This document shows positions 11,100-21,047 of a DNA stretch of 64,000 nucleotides, in pieces. The notes beneath the pieces were generated by a model. The model searched no databases. It was given only the letters and a program-made list of their open reading frames with translations, and was not told the origin of the DNA. Numbering within the stretch: the stretch's first letter is position 1; each line of letters begins with the position of its first letter. The translations under genes were made by a program, and so were the position numbers. The stretch is from Quercus robur (lineage: Eukaryota > Streptophyta > Magnoliopsida > Fagales > Fagaceae). The stretch is from contig NC_065544.1 of the NCBI RefSeq assembly GCF_932294415.1, positions 19,877,351 to 19,941,350 of the forward strand, given 5' to 3'.

Positions 11100-11739
11100 A
11101 TATATATATATTTTCAAAACACTGTAAGATGTTTTATTCTTCTTCTCTTTCTCTTTCTCTTCTCTCTTGTTTTTTTTGCGTATTTTCCTTCTCTTTCTCT
11201 CTCTCTTCTCTCTTGTTATTTCTATGTTTTTGCCTTCTCATTTGCTCAACCTGACTATCAGCCACAACCTATATTCTTAGGCTTTGATTTTAAACTGGTG
11301 GACAAAACAATTTTTTTCCTTTCCCATTCTTCTAGTTCTCTAGCTTTAGTTTATATTTTATTTTTAAAATTTCATTAGGGAATGGATGAGTACTAGAGTC
11401 TTAACTTTTTTTTTATTTGTCTCTCAAGTCTTAACAAAAGTTTAGCGAGCAGACAAACCATTGTCTGCCACTGTTCAAACTTTTTTTTTAACTTTTATAT
11501 TGAGTTTCATTAAAAAAAAATGGTTTATTGGATTGTATGGTCAAATATTTGGAACTGTTTTAGGTAATTTTTCAATTTTTATTAATTTAACATATTTATT
11601 TATATTCTAAATAATTATTAAATTAATTATGATATCATCACGGTTCGACCTCGATTCAACCTCGGTCCAGCTTCAAAAACCTTGAACCTCTCATTTTTAC
11701 AGTTCGTTAAACGGTCCAAATTTGAAAACCACAATTTTG

Positions 11740-12150
11740 GGTAGGGTGGCTGGTGTTTTCTTCTTTTTTCTTTTTATACTGGTGGCTGGTAGTGGGTATG
11801 GGATTGTAGGGTTGATAATAGAGAGGTGGGTTTGCTGGGTTGAGAAGAATGATGTGTGGGTTTGTTGGTTGCTTTTGCTTCAAAGAAGAGAGAGAGAGAG
11901 AGGGGGGGGGGGAAGGAAGAGAGAGAAAAAGACATAGAGGAAGAATAACGAAAGAATATTTAAATGAAGTGGTCAAAAAAAAAAAAAAAAAAACTTTAAT
12001 GTTGGGTGTATTATAAAGTAAGGTGTTGAGTAGTTTTTTGAGTTGCCAAAAATCTTTAATGTTGGGTGTATTATAACTTTATAAGTAAAGTAGTTTTTTG
12101 AGTTACCAAAAGTTAAATTATTTAGTACTACCATTATGAATGCTCTAAGT
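11740..12150. repeat. Member of a GAGCATTC-ended repeat family (copy 1)
   Basis: A GT-rich then GA-rich core is followed by AAGTGGTCAAAAA, ATGTTGGGTGTATTATAAAG and the end ATGAATGCTCTAA. The same order (GT-rich core, AAGTGGTTAAAAA, ATGTTAAGTGTATTAAAAAG) is seen at 14636-15515. Probably a non-autonomous DNA transposon. The left boundary is uncertain. Confidence 0.5.
11994..12115. repeat. 60-bp tandem duplication
   Basis: The phrase CTTTAATGTTGGGTGTATTA through GTAGTTTTTTGAGTTRCCAAAA occurs twice head to tail (about 11994-12053 and 12054-12115), with a small internal difference. Confidence 0.75.
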
Positions 12151-12306
12151 TGTTGTTATATTTATTTATTTATTTTTAATTTAAATAATTTTAAATCTCC
12201 AATATGCCTTTTTAATGAACTGCATAGTGAACCTAGTGCTTCCTTCTCAAAACTAGCAAGTGTCAACAGAGTATAATTTAGGAGTTCATCAATTCAACTA
12301 ACCTCT

Positions 12307-12343
<37 letters not shown>

Positions 12344-12797
12344 AGAAAGTTCACATATCGTGTTAAGCATATGCATAACAAGAGGAAATAGACATGCATA
12401 AGCAACTTTCTTAATATACCTTGACAAGTGAGGGAAAATCATCATTTTGGAGAATTAGAAATATTGAGGTAACAAATTTTTAATAATACACAATAAAGTA
12501 TCCATAGCATGCCAATATGAGTATCAACAACTTATTAACTTAACAATTGTGACAAATATTGTGTTTATAGCAATTTTTGTTTGATATGTGCATTACAGAT
12601 CAATGATAGGGCAACACTTTTGTACAGTAATGGGACACAATGTAAACAACCAAACATGCGATGAATTCAACATGTCCGAATGGTGTCGAGTGCAGTGCAG
12701 TCTAATACTGGACCCATACCAAACCCCATAACCGCAACAATATCAAAAGAGAAGGAGAGGGGGGGTGGGGGGATGAATTAACTAATAAATCAATATG

Positions 12798-14330
12798 TTA
12801 TGAAACAGAAGTAGATACCCTATCTCTAAGCAAAGCTTCAACTGCTCTCCTCCCAGAAACCAAAGCCCCATCAAATGTAGCCGAAGTCAAATAATCACCA
12901 CACACATACACGCCCGACCCAACTCTTGGATTTTTCATCAAATCCGTTGGTGGACATTGATTCGGTTGTGCATACCCAATCCGATACGTTCTCAAATGCC
13001 TCCACAACCTCACTATTGGCTCCCCAAACCAACCCGAAAGCTCTTGAACAACCTCAGCCGTCAGATCATAATCGGACATATCCTCAAACATCCCAATCAA
13101 CGACACTGATATCAAAGCCTTGTCTGGTGGGCCATAAGAAGGAGCCACGTTGGTTGCGAAGAACATGTTATTCACAATCCCCTTACCCGACCCGTTTAGA
13201 AACAAGACGGGTTCGCGAACCGGGACTTGGGTCCGATCCGCACTGAAATACAAACAAACCGTGGTTCGAACTGGTTTTGGATTTGGCTTTGGCTTTGGCT
13301 TTATCTCTCCCAAAAGCTTAAGAGCCTCAGGTTCTTCAACTGCAATTATGACACCAAGTTCGCTCCTCAAAACGTCACCGTTTTCTAACCTCAAACTCGG
13401 CGGCGATTCAGATTCGGATCCATCGAAATCGATCGAAACAACCTTCGAATTGAACAAGATGGAACCGGGTGGCAATTTGTCCCCTAATTGTTGTGGAATT
13501 GCGGCAATGCCATTGGCGGGAAGAGCATTGTCACCGAGAGCAAGACATTTGAAGATAAAATCGAACAACCTCGACGAGGTTTCGAGGTCTTTGTCGAAGA
13601 AAATCCCACCAAAGAAAGGCCTAAAGAACCTCCCGACAATGGAGTCCGAGAAACCGGTTTTCCTCAACAGATCAATGGTGGGAATTTCGTTTGAGGTGAT
13701 AATTTCCTCGTCGGATTTGGTGAGAACACGAATTATATTCGATGCAATAAGAAGCTTATCGAGAAGTGATCCAATTGGGTTTTGGAGAGAGTTTAGGGAG
13801 TCCCAGAAATGGCGTAGAGGATTTGCAACGGTGTGGAGTTTTCCGTCGTAATAAACTTGAGCGCCTGAATAGAACTTTTGGAGGTTTAAGGCTTGGTAGT
13901 TGAGGAGCTTTTGGGCTTCAGGGTAGGCAGTGATGAAGATTTGGAAGCCCCGGTCTAAAAGAAAGCCGTCGAGGAAGTCGGTTCTGACACGGCCGCCGAC
14001 GGCGTCGGATGCTTCCAGGAGGAGGAAAGGAATGTTCTGGGAGTTGAGGTGAGTGGCGGCGGCAAGACCCGCGAGGCCGGCACCGATGACTATGACACCG
14101 GTTTTGGAGTAGGATGAGGATTGGTTGGATTGTGGGGGATTGGAAGAGAGTGGCAGTGATGCTTGGGGTTTGAGTCGGAGACTACGGTGATGGTGAGTGT
14201 GGGTGTGAATGTGGATGTTTTGGGGTGAGAGTTGAGGCAGAGAGAGGAAAAGAGTCATTGGTTTGGATTGGATTGGATTGGATGAGGTTTGGGATGCTTT
14301 TGTTATTGCCTGATGGCCACTGCTGTGCAT
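12798..14330 (-). CDS. FAD-dependent amine-oxidase/phytoene-desaturase-like oxidoreductase, probably plastid
   Basis: A single uninterrupted frame of 510 residues. The N-terminus is basic, Ser/His-rich and without acidic residues, like a chloroplast transit peptide. The first Met of the frame is at 14330, but Met25 (14258, MTLFLSLPQLSPQ) begins a more typical transit peptide and may be the true start. The dinucleotide-binding fold is clear: VIVIGAGLAGLAAATHL (GxGxxG at residues 83-88), the ribose-binding Glu at about 106 and VGGRVRTD at 111-118. The C-terminal FAD motif is GVYVCGDYLTSATFDGAL near 472-490. This layout belongs to the flavin amine oxidase, protoporphyrinogen oxidase and phytoene desaturase superfamily. 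Plant homologues are often labelled phytoene-desaturase-like, but sequence alone does not show the substrate. A Lys-Pro run (KPKPKPNPKP) is low-complexity. There is no frameshift or stop, so the gene looks functional. Confidence 0.88.
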   Translation of the reverse strand: MHSSGHQAITKASQTSSNPIQSKPMTLFLSLPQLSPQNIHIHTHTHHHRSLRLKPQASLPLSSNPPQSNQSSSYSKTGVIVIGAGLAGLAAATHLNSQNIPFLLLEASDAVGGRVRTDFLDGFLLDRGFQIFITAYPEAQKLLNYQALNLQKFYSGAQVYYDGKLHTVANPLRHFWDSLNSLQNPIGSLLDKLLIASNIIRVLTKSDEEIITSNEIPTIDLLRKTGFSDSIVGRFFRPFFGGIFFDKDLETSSRLFDFIFKCLALGDNALPANGIAAIPQQLGDKLPPGSILFNSKVVSIDFDGSESESPPSLRLENGDVLRSELGVIIAVEEPEALKLLGEIKPKPKPNPKPVRTTVCLYFSADRTQVPVREPVLFLNGSGKGIVNNMFFATNVAPSYGPPDKALISVSLIGMFEDMSDYDLTAEVVQELSGWFGEPIVRLWRHLRTYRIGYAQPNQCPPTDLMKNPRVGSGVYVCGDYLTSATFDGALVSGRRAVEALLRDRVSTSVS

Positions 14331-14371
14331 TGCGTGCTTCTCTCGGCGCTGGTTTTGTTTTTGAACCTGCT

Positions 14372-14397
14372 CACGTGCCTTATCTGTCCACGTCGGA
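14372..14397 (-). promoter_or_regulatory. G-box and second ACGT element upstream of the oxidoreductase gene
   Basis: A palindromic CACGTG (14372-14377) lies 42 bp upstream of the first ATG, and a CCACGTCGG motif follows near 14389-14397. ACGT-core motifs bind bZIP and bHLH factors and are common in light- or ABA-responsive plant promoters. Motif presence is seen; function is inferred. Confidence 0.4.
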
Positions 14398-14635
14398 TTA
14401 AGACCGTGACTCCTCTACGTTTTTTAAGGTGAGTTTTATTTTTACAATTCTCTTTTAATTCATTTACTTTTTACCATTTCCTTTTCTTTTCTTTTTTGTT
14501 GCACCAGGTTGAGAGTAGATGAACATATAATATGTGAAGTGTCTGTTTTAAATTGTGGTAGGAAGCAGAAATTTGGGGTTAAAAGTTTGGCAAAAAGAGA
14601 AAAATTATTATAGAAAAAAAAAACTATAAAAGCAT

Positions 14636-15515
14636 TCTCATCAAGTATGTCAAATGCCAAATATTTGGCATTTGACACACCAAACTCTAAAAAACCGCAT
14701 CCATCAAGTGTTTTAAATGTCATAATATTTGTTTCAAAAAAAATGCCATAATATTTGGCATTGATGAACAGTGCAATCTCATATTTGAGACCGCACTGTT
14801 CACTAATTGTAAAATTTATATTATTTTTTTATTCAATGGGTCCACTTTCTTTTCTTCTTATTATTCCTCTTTCTCCCTCATTTTTTTTCTCGACATTCTT
14901 GAGTTGGCGCCTTTTTGGTTGGAGTTGAGATTGGAGAGGCTAGGCCAATGGGGTGGTGGTTATTTTTGTGGCTAGGGTGGGTTTTGGCTGGGGTTTTGCA
15001 GTGGGTTTTGGGTGTAGAAAACTAATTTGAAGAATGGAAGAACAAGGGAAGGGTGGTGGGTGGTGTTGCTCGATGGGTCTTGCTAGGTTATTGTTGGTGT
15101 TTTTTTTATTTCTTATTTATTTAAATTTTACTCAGGTTGCTGGGTAACGGTGGTGGGTTTGTGGTTGGTGTGTCGTGGGTTGAGGCAGGGAGAGGATGAG
15201 AGGGAAAAGTGGGTTGGTGTGTCATGGTTGGTGTGCCGTGGTTGTGTTGTGGGTTGAGGCCGGTGGGTTATGCCGTGAGTGTTGCTGTGGATGACGTTGT
15301 GGGTTGTGCTGTGGTGGTGCCGTGGGTTTGTGGTGGCTTGGGTGATGAGAATAAAAAAGAATAAAAAATGATAAAAAAAATAATATTTTAATTAAGTGGT
15401 TAAAAAAATAGAAGTTTTGATGTTAAGTGTATTAAAAAGTAATGTGTTAAATGGTATAAAATTGGGTTTTTAGATACTAAATGCTAAAATTTTTAAAACT
15501 CTTGATAGCATTTGA
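14636..15515. repeat. Member of the GAGCATTC-ended repeat family (copy 2)
   Basis: Begins near GCATTCTCATCAAG and ends near CTCTTGATAGCATTTGAG, so the ends are inverted. The interior is a long GT-rich degenerate stretch (about 14900-15345) followed by the same A-rich block as copy 1. It contains the palindrome at 14648-14677. No coding capacity. Confidence 0.5.
14648..14677. repeat. Perfect 30-bp palindrome
   Basis: The arms are TGTCAAATGCCAAAT and its exact reverse complement with no spacer. It lies just inside the end of the repeat copy above. Confidence 0.85.
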
Positions 15516-15693
15516 GAAACTACAATTGTAAAGAGTTGAAAATGTTATATGCATTTGATTTTGATCGTAGAAGGAATACTAACTACTATTATTCAATATA
15601 TAAAAACTAGTACTTATCAAAGAAATATAAATAAAAAACTTAAGAGCATTAATCATAACATAAATAATTGCGTTTTTCCACTCATTTTATTTA

Positions 15694-15869
15694 TTTCCTT
15701 TGAGGAGTGCTACGTCCACAACATTTTCACAACAAATCATAAGTGATAAGTTGTTATTAGTTTTAATTTGAATTTACAACTTAAATTATTTTTTTGTCCA
15801 CCAATAACAACCTACCACTTAGAATTTGTTATGAAAATATTGTAGACATAGTATTTCTCTTTTCCTTTG
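15694..15869. mobile_element. Mutator-like MITE, family M2 copy 1
   Basis: A 158-bp element (15703-15860) flanked by identical 9-bp TTTCCTTTG (15694-15702 and 15861-15869). The arms GCTACGTCCACAACATTTTC and, inverted at the right end, ACTATGTCTACAATATTTTC pair with each other. A second copy is at 43523. Confidence 0.8.
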
Positions 15870-16844
15870 GCCAGCGGGTTCATTACAAATTATTTGATGA
15901 TTCATTCAAAAGATCAGCAGCTAAATTTATACCAAAATTTCTAATCAAACCTAAACTTAGGTCTCTCTAATCGTGAACCACAAGAATCCAATAGCATCCA
16001 GACTCAGCTAGGAACTCTGCAACAATACTAACAAGTAACAACACTAACGTTAACATAAACAATTGAAAATCAGTAAGTCTTATTGATTGAAAATAAGACT
16101 CAAGCACTACTGGACTCCTCATTCTTTTTTACATCACCATCTCACTCCAAGTAGTCAACTGCTTCCAGAGTGGAACTAACCGCTTCCGCTCCATGGCCCA
16201 TGCACATCCCACTTGCACTTCATGCATGTATCAAAGTAATAACATGTGTCCAGAATTCAATTTTTAGTTGTCCCAAATTACTTCTCCCATTTTAAATGTC
16301 AGTGATCCTTAATTCCCTAAGTTAAAGGTTTAAATTTTTGATAGTTTATAAGGACAATTTTAAAGTTTACATAAATTTTCCTTTAGAAACAATGTATTAA
16401 ATGATACTCACTTAAACAGTTAGATTTTCTAAAAATGGACAAACAAAATGGGACAAAAGTAGTTGTAGTCCATGCAATTTGTTCCATATATGATATAACC
16501 AAATCACACCATGCTGTTCTCCTACCTCTGCAAGTAAGCTTACAAACAAAGGCAGAAAGAAGATAAAGTCCAGAATTAGGAAAATTGCATTCAAGTCCAA
16601 TTATCCAAATGTGATTTGTTTGTAAGGTAGTATAGTAACTGTCTCATCAGCAAAATGAGACACAAGTGTGTACCTGGCCAACTAATATGACTATCAGTCT
16701 AATTCCAGTTACCTGCTATATGAGGAAATGAAAGCTGGATACGTGGAAAACAGAATATTAGGAGTCCCAAGTATAGTATATATTGTTCCTAGAGAATGTG
16801 TATCATATACCTTGCTCATGAGACCTGTTAAGCAAATGAGATCA
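15870..16844. other. Intergenic 3' flank of the CCCH gene
   Basis: AT-rich, with no ORF or repeat I can name. The 3' UTR of the CCCH gene must lie in the right part; no poly(A) signal is assigned with confidence. Confidence 0.4.
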
Positions 16845-18438
16845 CTACTCTGAGCAAATTTCAGCGAACACCGACAGTCTCTTTCTCGGGGGGCCATAAA
16901 GGACGCCATGAATATAGGCATCAACATCTTTCTGTGATGGAGGCTCTGCAGTTGAAGAATGTGGCAGTACAACCTCAATGCCATCATCTTGGGGTGACCA
17001 GTCATCTCTGCTGGTGATGATGGAAATGGTGGTGGTTGGGATTTTGCAGCTGGTGTCGTCTACAGATAATTTGGTAGGTGATTCTGTTTGGATTGTCATC
17101 CCTCCTACTGCCATGATCTGGTTAAGAAAGCGACTCTTTGACCTGTTAATGCTCAAGTCAGATTTGTTCCTTGCAGAGAAACGAGGTGGACGTAGCTCTT
17201 CCTTTCCGTGTGCAAACTGCAAATTCAAGAAATTGTTTTATCAATACCAAAACAGTCTCTGTATGTTTGCATCAAGCCATCAAAATGATGAATGATGAGG
17301 TTGGGAACTTTGGTTTGATGGTACAAGTTAATTGCTTAAAGCAGGCTAGGATGCAAGAAACTCATTCCTTGGAAAAATGCCTCTTGACTATATACTCTAT
17401 ATTGAATACCAAAAACTGATTACATATAACACCTGCCTGCCTCCTTATAGTTAGAAAATGATGCATGCCATTGGCCCATTTTAGTGTTAGGACAATTATT
17501 CTCGTTATTATACATTGTTTAAGCACATTACCCATTTCACGTTTTATGTGTACAACATGCATGAAATCATGAATGTTGTGCATACAAAGTGTAAAACAGT
17601 AAGTGTGACTAAATATTTTTCATTAGTGTTATAGGTTCTTACATCTGATTGGCTCTTATGCAAATAATTAGACTCCTATGTATCTTATTAGGCTCCTAGC
17701 TTATCCTTTAACTTTTCTATAAATAGTACAAGCTTGTTTGTTACAAAAGCTTCAACTGGCATAATTCACAATGTTGGAATTGAATCAGAGAAATGGTAAT
17801 TCTTAACTAGAAAACTTTGTTTAAATCTCCACATAATCAATGCTCTACATTATTATCCCTATGTAGTAGCATGTACCCCAAATCAGTTTAGTCCTAACCA
17901 TTTGAATATAAACACTGAGTGAACAAATGAAGTGAAGTGAGGTAACCTGGCATTTGAAGCCATAGCGGCAGGTTCCAGATTCCTCCCAGGAGCGGCAAAT
18001 GTCAGTCTTGTTCACACTCCTCCCACCTGATGACGACGAGGAGGAAGGACTAGAATCAGTAGCAGATATAGAAGACCTAGAGAACCTTCCAGCAGTAGTT
18101 CCAGTAGAGGGGAGAAAAATCCCATCCATGACAAGGGTCCCGTCCTCGTCAACCTTGATCGGCGTCACGGCGTAATGAGTGGGGGAATTATTATTAGGCG
18201 ACCAGGCAATGTTATCAAGCGTCGACAAAGGGAGAGGTGGAGAACCGCTCCTGTTACGGAGGTACCTGAGGAGCGGCGGCAGCGGAGGCCGTGACGGTGA
18301 CAATAACTCTCCTCCCAATAGCAAGTGGTGGTTGTTGCTGTTGTTCTCTTTGTCCATCTGTGAAACGCTGACGTTTAGGTTGCTGGTACTCTTCAGCCGA
18401 GCCATTTTTTGGAATTTGTGGACCAGTCCTGATTCCAT
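16845..18438 (-). CDS. CCCH-type zinc-finger protein, two coding exons
   Basis: Exon 1 is 18438-17947 (164 codons) and exon 2 is 17216-16845 (123 codons plus stop), giving about 287 residues. The donor reads ATGCCAG/GTTACC and the acceptor TTTGCAG/TTTGCAC, and the join is in phase. Splicing creates one CCCH finger: Cys148-x8-Cys157-x5-Cys163-x3-His167. The intron falls between the third Cys and the His. Such fingers usually bind RNA, but the target is unknown. Residues 1-147 are Ser/Pro-rich and disordered-looking; a poly-Ser run precedes the finger. The C-terminal part holds the acidic WSPQDDGIEVVLP and a basic PPRKRLSVFAEI end. Met12 (MARLKS) is an alternative start. The leader comes from a separate exon upstream. 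No disabling mutation is seen. Confidence 0.85.
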
Positions 18439-18454
18439 TCACAATTTGCAAAAT

Positions 18455-19286
18455 TCACCTTAATTTCCAGCAAATGAAATTCAAAGATCATTTTTGAATT
18501 CGTATCTCACATAAAAAAAATCAATCAATTGTGATTCTGAATTTCTATTTGCTTGCTTTCGATTTTATATTTAAAATTTTCCCGCCAAAATCTTCTTCTT
18601 CTTCTATGAAAGGCGATCTGTTAAATTTAAGTGTTCTTTCAATGAATTAAACAAGAAAATATGAAAAATATATATATATTTAAAAAATTAAAGAAAATAA
18701 TAATTTTGAAGATGCAAAAGCATTTCGGTTTCCAGTAGAAATTCGATGCTTTGAACGAATTCGTTTCTATTCTGTTATTTTCACAGAGAATTTTTCTTAC
18801 AGATGATCGATTTTCAATTTAGGTCTTGAAATTAATAAATTTCAAAAGCATAAATCACAGTATTTGCACTCAAATTACATTTCAAACAAGCAACAATCAA
18901 CAATACAAAATTCATCGAGAAGCTGAACTAGAACATCACCAGGCCAAAAAAAAAAAAAAAAAACAGAGAATCGGAGAGAAAATTGAAAAGAAAATTTGAA
19001 CATATAACAGAATTTCGTTTTCCACTAGAAATTCGATGCTTTGAACGAATTTGATTCTCGAACTGTTTTTTTTTTCACAGATAATTTTTCATAATTCATA
19101 CACATGATCGATTTCGAATTCAGATCTTGAAACTAAACAAAAAAGAAGAAGCATAAATTACAGTATTTGCACTCGGCAACAGAATTCAAACAAGCAACAA
19201 TCAATGATGCGAAATTTGTCGAGAATCTGAATTTGAAAAGAAAAAGTAATAAGGCTGAGAAATGGTGAGGTAGTGGAAATAGTACC
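18455..19286 (-). other. 5'UTR intron of the CCCH gene with an internal tandem duplication
   Basis: A donor (TTCAAG/GTACT) at 19286/19285 ends a leader exon, and the intron should be accepted near 18455-18470 (AATTAAG is one candidate), a few bases before the ATG. Inside, two diverged copies of about 215 bp lie head to tail (18720-18931 and 19012-19235). The splice sites are read by eye, without transcript evidence. Confidence 0.5.
18720..19235. repeat. Tandem duplication in the 5'UTR intron (~293-bp offset)
   Basis: Both copies share AGAAATTCGATGCTTTGAAC, then CATGATCGATTT or GATGATCGATTT, AGCATAAATYACAGTATTTG and CAAACAAGCAACAATCAA in the same order. Copy 1 is 18720-18931 and copy 2 is 19012-19235. 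Confidence 0.85.
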
Positions 19287-19455
19287 TTGAAGTTGAAGGC
19301 TGTGGCTGAGTTTTGAGTGCTCTGCTACGGAGAGAGATTTTGAAAAGGAAATGTGGTTTTTGCTTTGGTTTGGTTTTGACCTAATTGGAATTTCTCCGAT
19401 GAGTTTTTTGAGAGAAAACTACGATCTTGGACTTAAAAGTTGGGACTGAACAGAG

Positions 19456-19463
19456 TATATATA
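19456..19463 (-). promoter_or_regulatory. TATA box of the CCCH gene
   Basis: TATATATA in the context CCTATATATACTC on the minus strand. A start about 30 bp downstream would give a leader exon of roughly 140 bp ending at the donor at 19286. A GA microsatellite (19530-19562) lies just upstream. Confidence 0.55.
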
Positions 19464-19529
19464 GGCACTGAAACTACGCGGGCAAGGAAATAGTGAACAC
19501 CGTACAGAGCTACTAGAATTTTCAAATTC

Positions 19530-19566
<37 letters not shown>

Positions 19567-19574
19567 GAGAGTGT

Positions 19575-19945
19575 TTTCAATTTATGCCTTGTGGTTTTGA
19601 GTTATTATAATTTAGTACATAAACTTTTAATTGCTATATTTGATCACCTATGGTTTGAAGTCTAAAATTATCAGGGTTCTACTTCTATTTTAAGTACTCC
19701 TAGCAATTTCATTTTAATACGAAGTTTGTGGCCAAAATGTAACAATTGAAAAGGCTTGTGAGACTAAATTGCTATTGGGTCAAACCATAAGAAGGAATTA
19801 TTTGTCCAAAAAATGAAAGAAAAAAAAAATTGTTAATTTGGCGAAATCCTAAAATTTTCAATTTTTTTTAATTTTTTAATTTTAGATGGTTAAATATAGT
19901 AATTGAAAGTTTGTGTGCTAAATTATAGCAAGCTAAATCCCAAAT
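19575..19945. mobile_element. MITE-like inverted-repeat element
   Basis: The left arm (ATAATTTAGTACATAAAC, AATTGCTATATTTGATCACC) is matched, inverted, by the right arm near 19885-19935 (GGTTAAATATAGTAATTGAAAG, GTGTGCTAAATTATAG). About 370 bp, non-coding. TSD not determined. Confidence 0.6.
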
Positions 19946-20094
19946 AAGTACATTTAATTTATTCAAAAAAATATTTATTAGTGGTTCAAGTATTATCTCC
20001 TTCATCAAAAGTCTTATAATTCAACTGATACCTTTTGATACTTTACAACAAAAACATGCAAAGTTCAAATTCTCTATTTTCCATGATTATAACG

Positions 20095-20141
<47 letters not shown>

Positions 20142-20457
20142 AAAAACAAAAACAAACAAACAAACAAATTATTGTCCCTTCAAGGATATTTGATAAAAGT
20201 TATTCACAAAACCAAAGGATAGTAGATCGTTCTAAGCCTAAGGGCATGTTTGATACAAAATAATAGATCTTGTAATGAAATAGTTATTCATATAGATTAA
20301 CTATTCAGTTGCATTTTTCTTACAAGGAATTGTTTTTTCTCAATTTTGAGGAATAATTATTCCTTGCCAAAAGGACTATAATACCTCATCCTTAATATGC
20401 GTAACAAATTTTTTTCTAAAACTTGTAATCCATATTAATTTGAAAATTGAGCAATGA
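19946..20457. other. Intergenic, AT-rich
   Basis: A 40-base poly(A) tract (20100-20140) with CAAA repeats after it. No gene. Confidence 0.5.
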
Positions 20458-21047
20458 TGTGAATAAAACTATAAATGAACCAAGTCATTTATAAACAATT
20501 TGGACTTAACTCAATAAAAAGCTTATTCATGTTTGTTTATTTATAAATGAGCTAAATATGTACCTTCATTTTAGGCTTATTTAATAAACAAGCTAAGCCC
20601 CGAGCCCAAGCAAAAAATATATTCATGAACAAGCTCGTGAACAATAGGGTTTGATAAAAAGCAAGACGAGCTTAGCTAGGTTTATAAGCTTGGTAATAAA
20701 TTTGATATAATCTTAAAAAATAAACTCATATCTTACTAAGCTTTTAATTATTTGGGAGTTAGGACCACATGTTCAAACCAAATGGAATTGATAATATGCT
20801 TAATATGAACTTGATAATGTATTTGTATTGGATCTTGAGCTTAAAAGCTTGATACGGAGCTTGAGTTTGACTTGACTATTGAATCAATTCAAGCTAAGCC
20901 TTAGTCAAGCCAAGCCAAGCTCAACCCTTTAGACTTTCTAACAAGTTCAAGCTCAAACATAGTTTGTATGCTTGGTTCAAGTTCAAGCCAAATTTGAACA
21001 TTTTACCTTTGTTGTTGAGCTTGATTCATTTACAGCCCTTGTGAACT
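20458..21047. mobile_element. hAT-like non-autonomous element (AAGCTCAAG family, copy 1)
   Basis: The ends CTATAAATGAACCAAG (left) and GGCTGTAAATGAATCAAG (right, inverted) match, with about 8-bp flanks TGTGAATA and TGTGAACT (6 of 8 identical). The interior is rich in AAGCTCAAG and AAGCCAAGC words. A related copy is near 39640-40262. Confidence 0.5.

Larger units (their letters stand above)
11105..12797. other. Intergenic with degraded DNA-transposon repeats
   Basis: No gene. Phrases CGGTTCGACCTCGATTCAACC (near 11641) and AACGGTCCAAATTTGAAAACC (near 11711) look like one end of an old transposon whose other end may lie near 8196. A GA/G-rich tract (11886-11920), a tandem pair at 11994-12115 and a 40-base poly(T) run (about 12303-12342) follow. 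Confidence 0.45.

Noticed and set aside
13150..13851. A 233-codon plus-strand ORF opposite the FAD oxidoreductase gene
   Set aside because: Antisense shadow of a real coding exon with clear FAD-binding motifs on the minus strand.
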